64,000 nt of DNA from Firmicutes bacterium CAG:345 (GTDB lineage Bacteria > Bacillota_I > Bacilli_A > RFN20 > CAG-288), in the NCBI GenBank assembly GCA_000433315.1, contig FR893364.1:58231-122230 (forward strand). The letters are read 5' to 3'. The translations under genes and the position numbers were made by a program. Under the pieces are notes generated by a model that was not told the origin of the DNA, ran no database searches, and was given only the letters and a program-made list of their open reading frames with translations. This document shows positions 16,749 to 28,568 of the stretch, in pieces. Each line of letters starts with the position of its first letter. Position 1 is the first letter of the stretch.

Positions 16749-18455
16749 ATGAAAGCATCTAAAATGTTAATTGCTACAATGAAGGAAGCTCCACAAGAGG
16801 CAAAAATTGCTAGCCATATATTATTACTTCGAGGAGGATTCATTAAAAATTTAGTTTCTGGCGTATATAACTATTTGCCAATGGGACTAAGGGTTTTAAA
16901 TAAAATAGAAAAAGTTATTCGTGAAGAAATGGATAATGCTGGTGGACAAGAAATTTTATCTTCTGCCATGCAGCCAAAAGAATTGTGGGTAGAATCAGGA
17001 AGATGGTTTAAATATGGTCCTGAATTATTCCGCTTTAAAGATAGACATGAAAATGAATTTTGTTTAGGCCCAACTCATGAAGAAGTTTTTACTAGTGTTG
17101 CCCGTGATCTTATTAGATCAAGCAAACAATTACCAATGAATATTTATCAAATTCAGACTAAATATAGAGATGAAGCAAGACCTCGTTTTGGTTTGATGCG
17201 CGGTAGAGAATTTATTATGAAAGATGCTTATTCCTTTGATAAAGATGAAGAAGGATTAGAAGAGTCTTATAAGACAATGTATGAAACATATAATAAGATT
17301 TTCTCTCGTTTAGGTTTAAAGTTCCGCCCTGTTTTAGCAGATACTGGTGCAATTGGAGGAAATGGCTCTCATCAATTTATGGCTTTTTCTAAAGCAGGAG
17401 AATCAGATATAGTTTATTGTGAATCTTGTGGATATGCTGCTGATGTTGAAAAGGCAAATGCTGTTCCAGAAAAAATGGAAGATGAAGAACTTTTAGGAAT
17501 CGAAGAAGTAGAAACACCTAATAAAAGAACAATAGATGAAGTTGCCGAATATTTAAATGTTTCACCTAAGAAATTGATAAAATCAGTTGTTTACAAAGAT
17601 ACAGAAAAAAAAGAGATTGTTATTGCCTGTGTAAGAGGTGATAGAGAAGTCAATGAGATTAAACTTGTTAACGCCATGAATACCGCTGAGGCATTTTTAA
17701 CTTTTGCTACCGAAGATGAAATTAAATCACTAGGAACAGTTCATGGATTTGTTGGCCCACAAAATATGAAATGCCGTATCTTCATCGATAATGAAGTTGC
17801 TAATATGAAAAATGCCATAACTGGTGCAAATAAATATGGATATCATTTAAAAAATGTCAATTACGGTCGTGATTTTCAAGGTACTGTTTTGGATTTAAGA
17901 AAAGCTATAGATGGTGACTTATGTCCAGTCTGCCATAATAAAATGATTATGGAAAGAGGAATTGAAGTTGGTCAAATATTTAAGCTTGGAACTAAATATT
18001 CTAAATCAATGAATTGTACATATACAAATTCTGATGGAAAAAATATACCAATGGTTATGGGATGTTATGGAATAGGTGTTACTAGAACAATGTCAGCCAT
18101 AGTTGAACAATTTCATGATGATTTCGGTATAAAATGGCCGATGATTGTTGCTCCATATCATGCTGTTTGCTGCCCTGTTGTTTATAAAGATGAATCTCAA
18201 AAAGAATTAGCAAATAAGCTTTATGAAGATCTTTTAAAAGAACATGTTGAAGTTATATTAGATGATAGAGATGCTCGTTTAGGATTTAAACTTGCAGATT
18301 GGGAATTAATCGGTATACCTTATGTTATCATCATTGGTAAAAAAGCTTCAGAAGGCATTGTCGAATTAAAAGATCGTCAAACCAATGAAAAGAAAGAAAT
18401 GTCTTATCAAGAAGCTTTAAATATTATTGTTAAAGCAGTAAAAAATATTAAGTAA
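16749..18455 (+). CDS. proS: Prolyl-tRNA synthetase, bacterial type
   Basis: A 568-residue class II synthetase that charges tRNA-Pro. Motif 2 is seen as TKYRDEARPRFGLMRGREF and motif 3 as GCYGIGVTRTMSAI. Between motifs 2 and 3, about residues 230-390, is the YbaK-like editing insertion that removes mischarged alanine, as usual for bacterial-type ProRS of this length. An AGAAAGAG ribosome site lies 7 bases before the ATG. It is a single-gene unit: a regulator promoter lies upstream and a strong terminator follows. Confidence 0.97.
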   Translation: MKASKMLIATMKEAPQEAKIASHILLLRGGFIKNLVSGVYNYLPMGLRVLNKIEKVIREEMDNAGGQEILSSAMQPKELWVESGRWFKYGPELFRFKDRHENEFCLGPTHEEVFTSVARDLIRSSKQLPMNIYQIQTKYRDEARPRFGLMRGREFIMKDAYSFDKDEEGLEESYKTMYETYNKIFSRLGLKFRPVLADTGAIGGNGSHQFMAFSKAGESDIVYCESCGYAADVEKANAVPEKMEDEELLGIEEVETPNKRTIDEVAEYLNVSPKKLIKSVVYKDTEKKEIVIACVRGDREVNEIKLVNAMNTAEAFLTFATEDEIKSLGTVHGFVGPQNMKCRIFIDNEVANMKNAITGANKYGYHLKNVNYGRDFQGTVLDLRKAIDGDLCPVCHNKMIMERGIEVGQIFKLGTKYSKSMNCTYTNSDGKNIPMVMGCYGIGVTRTMSAIVEQFHDDFGIKWPMIVAPYHAVCCPVVYKDESQKELANKLYEDLLKEHVEVILDDRDARLGFKLADWELIGIPYVIIIGKKASEGIVELKDRQTNEKKEMSYQEALNIIVKAVKNIK

Positions 18456-18461
18456 AAAAAT

Positions 18462-18511
18462 ATCCAGGGAAATAAACACTTGAAGAAGCTGTTTATTTCC
18501 TGGATTTTTTT
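18462..18511. terminator. Bidirectional terminator between proS and the M60 peptidase gene
   Basis: Long stem ATCCAGG-GAAATAAACA (from 18462) with TGTTTATTTCCTGGAT (18490-18505), one bulged base, then a T-run. A-rich sequence on the other side lets it also end the convergent gene. Confidence 0.9.
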
Positions 18512-21500
18512 ATATAGTCATAAATGAATCAACAGATAAAGTTCCTTCAAGAACCTCTATTATAATAGTATGTTGAGATTTTTTAGAAAGGGATTTTATA
18601 AAAGCCGGAGATAAATTATCATTTGCTAATAAATTGATAATTTCAGAATGATTATCAAATATAACTTTGATTTGACATGCAGATTTTTGACGGACAAATA
18701 AGACAAAATTAGAAAAATCACCAGTGTATTTAATTGTTCCTTTTCCCTCGATAAGATGACCATATGAAGATAGATATTTGTTATTTAAGGAAAAATCACC
18801 ATAATATTCTAAAAGATTATTTGATTTAGAAACCATGTTTTGAGTATAAGATAATTCAATATCTGATAAACATATATATTTGTTGCCGCTTTGCAAGCTT
18901 GTATCAGTCACAATTAGTTTTATATATCTGAATTCCTTTTCCTCAAAAACAGCTGAAGAAGTAATTCCGTTTATAATAGCATTATCTTTAGTAATTTCAG
19001 CTACTTTTTCAAATTTATTCGAATCACCGCTTCCAAATATAGAGAACTCAATAGGTAGATGGTTGACACCTTTTTGTCTTCCAGTTAATTTTATTGAGTT
19101 CCAAGTTTTTGATTCTCCAAGATCGATAATAATTTCAAAAGGATTATCTGAAGATAAATAATTTCCATTGTTGGAATGATAAAAAGTATCTGGATTTCCA
19201 TCTAAAATATTATCTATTTTTGTAGTATCATCCCAAGCTCCTTGGTTAACAGATATAATTTTTTCTTTTGATATATCTGATTTATAAAATATATAATTTT
19301 CATTATAAGTATATGGATATACTACTTCTGAAACAAAAGAAGAATTATTTATAGTTGCATTGACATCATATAAATAAGTGCTTTGAATACTTACAGTATT
19401 GTTATCATTTATCGACCATCCTAATTCTGTATATGCATCAGGATGATTGTTGGAAATAGTTATTTGTTTGTAATAAAGAAAATCTCCTTTTTTAAGATTT
19501 AAAACTACATTATGACTAGCTTCATTATCGAAAGTGTTTTTATCGCCAGAAAATTCTAAGTATTTTTTATAATTTACTCCATCAGATGAAAGATAAAGTG
19601 CATGATTTCCTCTTCCGGCTCTTAAGCATAAAGAATATTTACCATCGCTAGGAATAAGTATTTTACCATTTAAATATCCGATAGAATTAGCGGAAATGCC
19701 ATTTAAAAATGTGCTTTTTGTAGATATAACATCTTTTGAAGAATATCCATCAAAATTATTATTTAAAGCTTCATCTGGTGAAGAATATATTTGACTATCA
19801 TAGCGATAAATACATTTTTCAGGATTTCCATTAGTAATACCCAAATTAAAAGTTAAAGAAATGTCATCATTTGCAACACTAGAATTTTCTAGATGAAAAG
19901 TGATTTTAAATTCTCCACTTAATTTTCTTTTATCATTTGGAACATAGCGATATTTATTATCACTTATTTTTTGAAGATAGCCATTATCTAATGAAGTAAT
20001 ATTTTTTATAGAGCAAGAAAATTCTGAAGGATAGACAAGAAATTTATCAAAATCAAGAATAAAATCAGTTTTATCTTTAAAATAGAACGGTTTTACTGTA
20101 TTGCTTGTATATTCAACATCTTCACTATAATAATTTCTACCAGTTTGATATAAAGAAGCAATAGGAATAAATTTTTTTCGATCTTTATATAGATTTTTTA
20201 CATCTTCGTCTATTTGCTGATGAAGCAAAGTTTCAAAATAATAAGAAAAATCATAGTCTATGACTTCAGAAAGAGCTTGATACCAAGAAGTAGGAGTGTA
20301 TTTTTTTGTGTCTTTTCTTGTGGCTGCGATGAAATTATCGACACCAAAAGAATGGATAATATCGGCATAACTATTTAAACCATTTTGACTAGAAGTATTG
20401 GTTAAAGTTTCTTTTAAGCTGATAGAAGGATCAAGATATCTATTCCAACCAGATAAAGAAGAATCATCATTAGTTCTATAAGAAGAAATATTTGTGTAAA
20501 GAATATATGATAATAAACTTGTGGCATTATTTGTTACTTCATTTGTTGAAGCTCCTGACATACCATAATTTTGAAAATGATGATTGAACTCGTGGATTTG
20601 TCCCCAAAATCCAGAATTTACCATACTATCATAGTTGAGTGCACCATGCATCCAATATAAAGGAGCGTTAACAGCAATTCTTCCACCGACAAAAGCAACA
20701 GCTTCACCGGCAGCAACAAAAGGATCATAAATATAGCCGACACCAGAATCAGCACTAGAATTTGTAGGAACACGATTGGATGTTCGACAAATTTTCTCCC
20801 AGAGATCTCCAACTTTTAAAAGATTCTCATAATCGAAATTTGCACGGGATTTTGGACCAGAATGTCTGACACCTTTATCCCAAATTTCAAAGTCAAAATA
20901 AGGAGCAGAAGATTGAGACATTTTGTTAAAATCTTCATAAGTTGTATATCCGTGAATGTAAAATGGATAGGTGACGGCACTAGAAATAGTGCATGAGAAA
21001 TTTCCTAATTTTTCAGGATAAAGATAAATAGGTCCACCCATAGGTGTTCCGAAATAGAAAGTAGTCTCAGAAGTTTTAAATAGTCCAGCAATGGTAGGCA
21101 TTCTAGAAAAATCATTTCTAGCTTTCCAAATATTATTGATAGTATTTTTATGTGTAACTTGTCCTACAGCAATTGTCAGTGAACCGATTTTTTCTAAATC
21201 ATCTTGAGAAATTTCTAATTTAATTATTTCACCAGGTGCAGCATATAATCCGGTAATATAATTTCTCCAAATTGTGGCATTGATATCTATTTTTCTTATT
21301 ACAGCTTTTTCTTCATCGCTGACATTTCCTTCATACATGTCTATACTTGCAGTATGTTTATATATTTTTTTTCCTGTTAAATTTCCATCCAAAAGATAAT
21401 TCCCATCTTTATCAAGAGAAGTATATGTGTTGGTACCTGGAAAGATCAGACTAGATTCTTTGATTAAATTATTCTTTTCTTCTTCTGTGATATTTTCTAA

Positions 21501-21773
21501 ACTAGTCCCGTATGTAGGATAGCGTAAGCATATTCCTTCATTTTTTGTATCCTTAGGGATATTTCTATTGATATTGCCTAAATCTGTAAAGCTTTGTTGA
21601 ACTTTTGAACTATTAATATTAAATAATTCAGAAGAGAATTGATTTGAAAGTGGATCATTATTTTTGGTATTTGTAATAGCAAATACTCCAAGAGTAACGC
21701 ATATTGATATAATTAACAGACCTATATAATTTGCAAATTTATTTATAAAAGTTACATTTTGTTCTTTGTTCAT
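18510..21773 (-). CDS. M60 family (enhancin/mucinase-like) metallopeptidase with discoidin module
   Basis: A 1087-residue surface protein with a membrane anchor near the N-terminus (about 16-35) and no lipobox. The zinc motif is H394-E395-F-N-H398 with the third ligand E412 in TNEV, the gluzincin HExxHx(8-24)E pattern of the M60-like family. A beta-sandwich (about 165-300) precedes the catalytic part. A PA14-like region (about 660-800) and an F5/8-type C module (about 855-980) follow it. Family members cleave mucin-type O-glycoproteins, and the binding modules fit that. AGGAGA stands before the ATG. Single-gene unit convergent with proS. It suggests a mucus-associated host habitat; the substrate is inferred. 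Confidence 0.88.
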   Translation of the reverse strand: MNKEQNVTFINKFANYIGLLIISICVTLGVFAITNTKNNDPLSNQFSSELFNINSSKVQQSFTDLGNINRNIPKDTKNEGICLRYPTYGTSLENITEEEKNNLIKESSLIFPGTNTYTSLDKDGNYLLDGNLTGKKIYKHTASIDMYEGNVSDEEKAVIRKIDINATIWRNYITGLYAAPGEIIKLEISQDDLEKIGSLTIAVGQVTHKNTINNIWKARNDFSRMPTIAGLFKTSETTFYFGTPMGGPIYLYPEKLGNFSCTISSAVTYPFYIHGYTTYEDFNKMSQSSAPYFDFEIWDKGVRHSGPKSRANFDYENLLKVGDLWEKICRTSNRVPTNSSADSGVGYIYDPFVAAGEAVAFVGGRIAVNAPLYWMHGALNYDSMVNSGFWGQIHEFNHHFQNYGMSGASTNEVTNNATSLLSYILYTNISSYRTNDDSSLSGWNRYLDPSISLKETLTNTSSQNGLNSYADIIHSFGVDNFIAATRKDTKKYTPTSWYQALSEVIDYDFSYYFETLLHQQIDEDVKNLYKDRKKFIPIASLYQTGRNYYSEDVEYTSNTVKPFYFKDKTDFILDFDKFLVYPSEFSCSIKNITSLDNGYLQKISDNKYRYVPNDKRKLSGEFKITFHLENSSVANDDISLTFNLGITNGNPEKCIYRYDSQIYSSPDEALNNNFDGYSSKDVISTKSTFLNGISANSIGYLNGKILIPSDGKYSLCLRAGRGNHALYLSSDGVNYKKYLEFSGDKNTFDNEASHNVVLNLKKGDFLYYKQITISNNHPDAYTELGWSINDNNTVSIQSTYLYDVNATINNSSFVSEVVYPYTYNENYIFYKSDISKEKIISVNQGAWDDTTKIDNILDGNPDTFYHSNNGNYLSSDNPFEIIIDLGESKTWNSIKLTGRQKGVNHLPIEFSIFGSGDSNKFEKVAEITKDNAIINGITSSAVFEEKEFRYIKLIVTDTSLQSGNKYICLSDIELSYTQNMVSKSNNLLEYYGDFSLNNKYLSSYGHLIEGKGTIKYTGDFSNFVLFVRQKSACQIKVIFDNHSEIINLLANDNLSPAFIKSLSKKSQHTIIIEVLEGTLSVDSFMTI

Positions 21774-21925
21774 ATTTTCTCCTAATACGAATTAGTATAA
21801 CTAATTTAAATTATAAAAGATATGAATAAGAATCAAGGAAAGTGAATTTTCAATGAATGAATAGAAATATTATAAAAATGCTTTTGATGATAATGCAAAA
21901 TTTTTTGAAGGAGTTAAATTAGATA

Positions 21926-22422
21926 CAAGCTCAAGATATTGTTAAAAAATATATTGGTAAAAGTATTGTTGCAATTTCAAATATGTTTTTATGTTTATAC
22001 CATATTTATTTACTATATATTTTATAATTGAAAAAATTTTTGGGTAATTTTATTCTGGTTAATTTTTTCTTACTATATGTATTTAACAACAGGTATAAGA
22101 GCCATAGGTACATTAACTATTGATAAAGAAAAAATTAATGTGAAAAAGAATTTTGCACCAAAATCTTTATGCTTTCAACACGAAATAAGTGTTAATTTGA
22201 CGGATATCGAATTTATTGAATTTAAATATATAACGCATGATACATATCCTATTTGGACTATGCCATTTATGAATTTATATTTATCTAATGAACAATTAAT
22301 TAAAATTAATGTATTTCCATATTCAAAAAAACAATGGATTGAAATAGAAAAAATTGATTGAAAATAATCCAGAAATATTAATTTTAAAAAGTGCGAAAGA
22401 ATTTATAAATAAATCAAAGTAA
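21926..22422 (+). pseudogene. Decayed gene for a small membrane protein with a PH-like domain
   Basis: Three reading frames make one plausible protein. The first gives a start-less segment and a hydrophobic stretch ending at a stop near 22028. The middle one (22077-22361) encodes 94 residues, MYLTTGIRAIGTLTIDKEKI and onward, read in frame with a second hydrophobic stretch. The last gives IENNPEILILKSAKEF and ends at 22422; it joins the middle one if one A is removed from the A-run at 22348-22353. Two membrane segments followed by a beta-rich cytoplasmic domain would resemble small YcxB-like proteins. No start codon with a ribosome site is visible. Sequencing errors in homopolymers cannot be excluded. 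The rest of the gap (21774-22661) is AT-rich with nothing else recognised. Confidence 0.5.
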
Positions 22423-22661
22423 GAATACTAAAATCAAATGTTTAAATAACTTTATTTTTTATAAGAGAAATTGTTGCTGATGAAACATTGATTTAGGAAA
22501 GAAAAAAATTAATTTATATTTATTGATAATAATTAAAATTGTATTCAATTTATTCTTATATATTATATTTTTCAATTTACATTATTTATAAAAACGCTTT
22601 TATTAGCTTTTAATTAATTTTTTGTTATGGTAATATAAATAATGTTTTTTGGAGGTTAACA

Positions 22662-23234
22662 ATGTACCCAGAAGATTTGATGGAAAAAGTATTATTTACC
22701 GAAGAAGATATTCAAAAAAGAACTCTTGAACTCGCTAAAGAGATTAGCCAAGATTATAAGGAAAAAGAAATAGTTTTGCTTTGCACTTTAAAAGGTGCCA
22801 TTTTATTTTTCTCTGACTTAGTAAAAAAATTAGATGTTGATAATACTTTTGAATTTATTCGTGCTTCAAGTTATATTGGAAAAACAACTGATACTAGTGG
22901 AAATGTTAGAATAACAAATGCTACTTCATTAGATATTAAAAATAAGGATGTATTAATTGTTGAAGATATTGTTGATACTGGTTTAACTTGCGTTAGATTA
23001 ACTGAATATCTTTTAGCAAATGGGGCAAAATCAGTTGAAATTTGTACATTGCTCGATAAACCTTCACGAAGAGTTTATAAAGATTTAAAACCAAAATATG
23101 TCGCTTTCAAAGTACCTGATTGTTTTATTTTAGGATATGGTCTTGATTATGATGAAAAATATCGTGACATTCCAAAAATAGGTGTAATCAATCCAAAATA
23201 TATAAAAAAGTGGAATTTAGTTTTTGGTAGGTGA
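22662..23234 (+). CDS. hpt: Hypoxanthine phosphoribosyltransferase
   Basis: A 190-residue purine salvage enzyme converting hypoxanthine or guanine plus PRPP to IMP or GMP. The PRPP-binding motif VLIVEDIVDTGLT is intact (about 106-118), preceded by LLCTLKGA (phosphate-binding loop) and followed by the flexible FKVPDCFILGYGLDY base-binding segment. GGAGGT lies 5 bases before the ATG. First gene of a purine cluster; purB follows after 4 bases. No purine riboswitch is recognisable in the AT-rich 240 bases upstream. Confidence 0.97.
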   Translation: MYPEDLMEKVLFTEEDIQKRTLELAKEISQDYKEKEIVLLCTLKGAILFFSDLVKKLDVDNTFEFIRASSYIGKTTDTSGNVRITNATSLDIKNKDVLIVEDIVDTGLTCVRLTEYLLANGAKSVEICTLLDKPSRRVYKDLKPKYVAFKVPDCFILGYGLDYDEKYRDIPKIGVINPKYIKKWNLVFGR

Positions 23235-23238
23235 GTTT

Positions 23239-25809
<2,571 letters not shown>

Positions 25810-25810
<1 letters not shown>

Positions 25811-27219
25811 TGAAAAAATACGATGTAATCATTGTCGGCGCTGGACCGATGGGAATTTATACCGCTTATGAATTGATGAAAAAATCACCTGATAAAAAGG
25901 TTTTATTAGTTGATAAAGGTCATGATATTTATCATAGAAATTGTCCAATTTTAAAAAAGCAAATAAAACAATGCCCACAAGATATATATGGAAAAGTTGG
26001 ATGTTATCCAGCTTGTTCAATGACTAGCGGTTTTGGTGGAAGTGGTGCTTATTCTGATGGTAAATTTAACATCACATCTGATTTTGGTGGTTGGATGGGC
26101 GATTATATGCCAAATGAAGAAGTTGTTGATTTGATTAAATATGTTGATTCAATTCAACTTGAATATGGTGCTCCTACTGAATTAACCAATCCTAATACTA
26201 AAGAAGTCTTAGAAATTGAAAAGAAAGCAATCTCTGTCGGTTTAAAATTATTGCGTTCTCAAGTTAGACATTTAGGAACCGAATTAAACTTACAAGTTCT
26301 TAAAAATATCTATGAAGCCATGAATGGAAAAATAGATTATTTATTTAAGACAGAAGTAGAAGATATTGTTATTGAAGATAATCAAGTCAAAGGAATTGTT
26401 TTAAAAAATGGTGAAACAATTGAAAGCGATTATGTTGTTTTAGGTGTTGGAAGATCTGGTGCTAACTGGTTATCACATACTATGAATAAGCATAATGTTA
26501 AAGTTTTTAACAATCACGTTGATATCGGTGTTCGTGTTGAAACAAACAACATTATTATGGATGATATAAATAAATATTTATATGAAGGAAAATTCATTTT
26601 CAACACTTCAGTTGGTACAACTGTTCGTACATTCTGTTCTAATCCATCAGGGCATGTTGTTATTGAAAATCATAATGGCATTATGCTTTGTAATGGTCAC
26701 TCTTATCACAATTTAGCTCTTGGAAGCAATAATACAAATTTTGCATTATTAGTTTCTCAAGAATTTTCTGAACCTTTTAAAGATCCAAACCAATATGCGG
26801 AAGAAATTTCTGCTCTTGCCAACAAATTATCTAATGGTTCAGTTTTGGTTCAAAAATATGGTGATATTAAAGCAGGAAGGCGCTCGACCAAAAAGAGAAT
26901 TGATGAAGGATTTGTTAAACCTACATTAAAGGAAGCTATTCCAGGTGATTTAGCTTTGGTTTTACCTTATAAGATCATGCGTTCATTAATTGAAATGGTT
27001 GAAGCTTTAGACCATGTTACACCAGGTATTGCAAATGACCATACATTATTTTATGGCGTTGAAGCTAAATTTTATTCTGATCGTATTGAATGCAATGACA
27101 AATTCGAAACAAAGATTAAAAATTTATACGTTGGTGGAGATGGCGCTGGTATTACTCGTGGTCTTGCCCAAGCTGGTGCTAATGGAGTAAGAGTTGCAAG
27201 AGATATCATCTCTAAATAA
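25810..27219 (+). CDS. FAD-dependent oxidoreductase (COG2509-type), function unknown
   Basis: A 469-residue flavoprotein. The N-terminus has the Rossmann FAD motif VGAGPMG (about 9-15) followed by KKVLLVDKG, an acidic beta2 end. A GFGGSGAYSDGK segment and the C-terminal GGDGAGITRGLAQAG, which contacts FAD, identify the uncharacterised FAD-dependent dehydrogenase family of COG2509. An internal CPILKKQIKQCPQ segment has two cysteines that could be redox-active (inference). It shares one base with the purA stop codon, so it belongs to the purine cluster, but no purine-specific role is known to me. Confidence 0.85.
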
Positions 27220-27222
27220 TTT

Positions 27223-27251
27223 GAATATTTTTTGATATTGTTTCCATAATA
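27223..27251 (+). promoter_or_regulatory. Forespore-type (sigma-F/sigma-G-like) promoter of gpr
   Basis: GAATA (27223-27227), a 17-base spacer, then CATAATA (27245-27251). The Bacillus sigma-G consensus is GHATR, about 18 bases, CATXHTA; both boxes match. The -10 ends 5 bases before the GTG start and no ribosome site is present, so the mRNA may be leaderless. Confidence 0.55.
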
Positions 27252-27256
27252 AATTT

Positions 27257-27952
27257 GTGGAAAGAAAATATAATTCGTTTGATATAGCCGCTGAAGTTTA
27301 TGAAAATGTTAAACTTCCCGGCTTTTTTAAATATCATCGTATCTATCGGAATGTTCATGTTGAGGAATTGAAAGTAACTTTAAAAAATAATCCCTACAAA
27401 ATAGAAAAAGGGCGTTATATTTTAATAGAATGTAAAAAGAATTTTGATGAAATATTTGAACAGGTTCTTGAAAAATATTTACGATCGATTATCAGACAAA
27501 ATTTATTGAAAAAAAAGAATATTTTAATTGTTGGCTTAGGAAATGAGGAATATTCGCCTGATGCTTTAGGACCTAAAACAGCTAAGATGATTAACGCTAC
27601 TAAACATCTGAATAAAAAGAGCAAGAAAAATGTTGCAGTAATTTATCCGAATGTAATGTCGAAAACAGGCATGGAAACATCTGATATTGTAAAAGCAATA
27701 GTAGATAAAGAGCAAATAGATTTAGTGATAGCTATAGATTCTTTAGCTACAAGAAAAATAGATAGATTAAATAAAGTTATTCAAATTACAGATACAGGAA
27801 TTAGTCCCGGTGCTGGAATTGGAAATTATCGAAAGAGAATGGTCCAAGAATATTTGAAAGTTCCGGTTATTGCAATCGGTGTTGCAACGGTAGTTGATTC
27901 ATATTCATTATTATATGAATATTTTGATAAGACAAATCTTTCTAAAATATAA
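27257..27952 (+). CDS. gpr: Germination protease GPR (spore protease), ending at an in-frame TAA before its usual C-terminus
   Basis: GPR degrades small acid-soluble spore proteins during germination. The 231-residue frame has both active-site aspartates of peptidase family A25: D102 in SPDALGP and D161 in VIAIDSLATR, plus QITDTGISPGAGIGN and PVIAIGVATVVDS. The N-terminus begins only a few residues before FDIAAE, which aligns with the DLAVEA of bacilli, so the pro-segment is short. The start is GTG without a ribosome site. A TAA at 27950-27952 ends the frame, yet the same frame continues for 43 codons with recognisable GPR C-terminal sequence. See the next feature. The purine cluster lies upstream. 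Confidence 0.88.
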   Translation: MERKYNSFDIAAEVYENVKLPGFFKYHRIYRNVHVEELKVTLKNNPYKIEKGRYILIECKKNFDEIFEQVLEKYLRSIIRQNLLKKKNILIVGLGNEEYSPDALGPKTAKMINATKHLNKKSKKNVAVIYPNVMSKTGMETSDIVKAIVDKEQIDLVIAIDSLATRKIDRLNKVIQITDTGISPGAGIGNYRKRMVQEYLKVPVIAIGVATVVDSYSLLYEYFDKTNLSKI

Positions 27953-28084
27953 AAGAAAAAAATTTCAAAAGAAATTAAATCATTAGAAGTCCCTAATCTT
28001 TATTTAACTCCGAAAGAAATTGATTTAGAACTAAATGAATTATCGAAAGTGATTTCTAAAATTTTAAATAAAATTTTGAATTAA
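27953..28084 (+). pseudogene. gpr: GPR C-terminal segment beyond the in-frame TAA
   Basis: Same frame as gpr. The 43 codons after the TAA include NLYLTPKEIDLELNEL, which resembles the conserved TPKEID segment at the C-terminus of GPR proteins, and end in TAA at 28082-28084. Either a recent nonsense mutation, a sequencing error, or stop-codon readthrough explains this. Confidence 0.7.
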
Positions 28085-28144
28085 ATAAAAATCGACAAAT
28101 AATTTTGATTTAAAGTCATATAGTTTAATCAGAGGTGAACCAAA

Positions 28145-28447
28145 GTGAAATTACTTAAAACCTTAGCGATTATCTTTTTCGGGCTTATCTTGTTTGCCGG
28201 AGTTGCATCTTATTCTGGTGCATCGGAAAAAAGTTCAACTAATATTGGTGAACAAATTGATCAGCTTGAAAGCGCCATTAATAACGGCCAAATTATTACC
28301 GACGGAATAATTGAAGATGATGAGAATCCAGACACAATGCCAAACGTGATTGGAGAAGGGGCCGCTAAGGTTGGAGAAAAAGTAACATCTGGTTTTTCCT
28401 ACATCCTAAAATCTATAAGCGATATTTTCCAGACACTTTTGGGTTGA
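28145..28447 (+). CDS. Small exported or membrane-anchored protein downstream of gpr
   Basis: A 100-residue protein with GTG start and AGAGGTG 7 bases upstream. Residues 1-26 form a signal or anchor (KLLKTLAIIFFGLILFAGVA). The rest is acidic with IGEQIDQLESAINNG and a C-terminal VIGEGAAKVGEKVTSGF stretch ending in an amphipathic helix. I do not recognise a family with confidence. Its place after gpr and its layout recall YqxA (DUF3679), which follows gpr-spoIIP in Bacillus; this is a weak inference. It is less AT-rich than its neighbours. A hairpin and a strong terminator follow. Confidence 0.7.
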   Translation: MKLLKTLAIIFFGLILFAGVASYSGASEKSSTNIGEQIDQLESAINNGQIITDGIIEDDENPDTMPNVIGEGAAKVGEKVTSGFSYILKSISDIFQTLLG

Positions 28448-28453
28448 CCAACG

Positions 28454-28549
28454 TGAGAGCAAAAATTAGCCGATCAATTTAGCTCTAGGATATCGCATAA
28501 ACGTTAAGTTATAGATATTATATGATACTATGGCTTAACGTCTTTTTTT
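28454..28549 (+). terminator. Two-hairpin 3' end with intrinsic terminator
   Basis: First hairpin: AGAGC (28456) pairs with GCTCT (ending 28486) with an inner AAATT/AATTT helix. Second: ACGTTAAG (28501-28508) with CTTAACGT (28534-28541), followed by a run of seven T. It ends the gpr-region transcript. Confidence 0.8.
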
Positions 28550-28568
28550 GTGTTAATATAAAAAATAG

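Noticed and set aside
22423..22661. Purine riboswitch upstream of hpt
   Set aside because: No conserved loop pair or core is visible in this AT-rich stretch.
27950..27952. Mycoplasma-type recoding as the reason for interrupted frames
   Set aside because: The interrupting codons are TAA, Trp is encoded by TGG, and hpt, fmt and other intact genes end in TGA, so the standard code is used.
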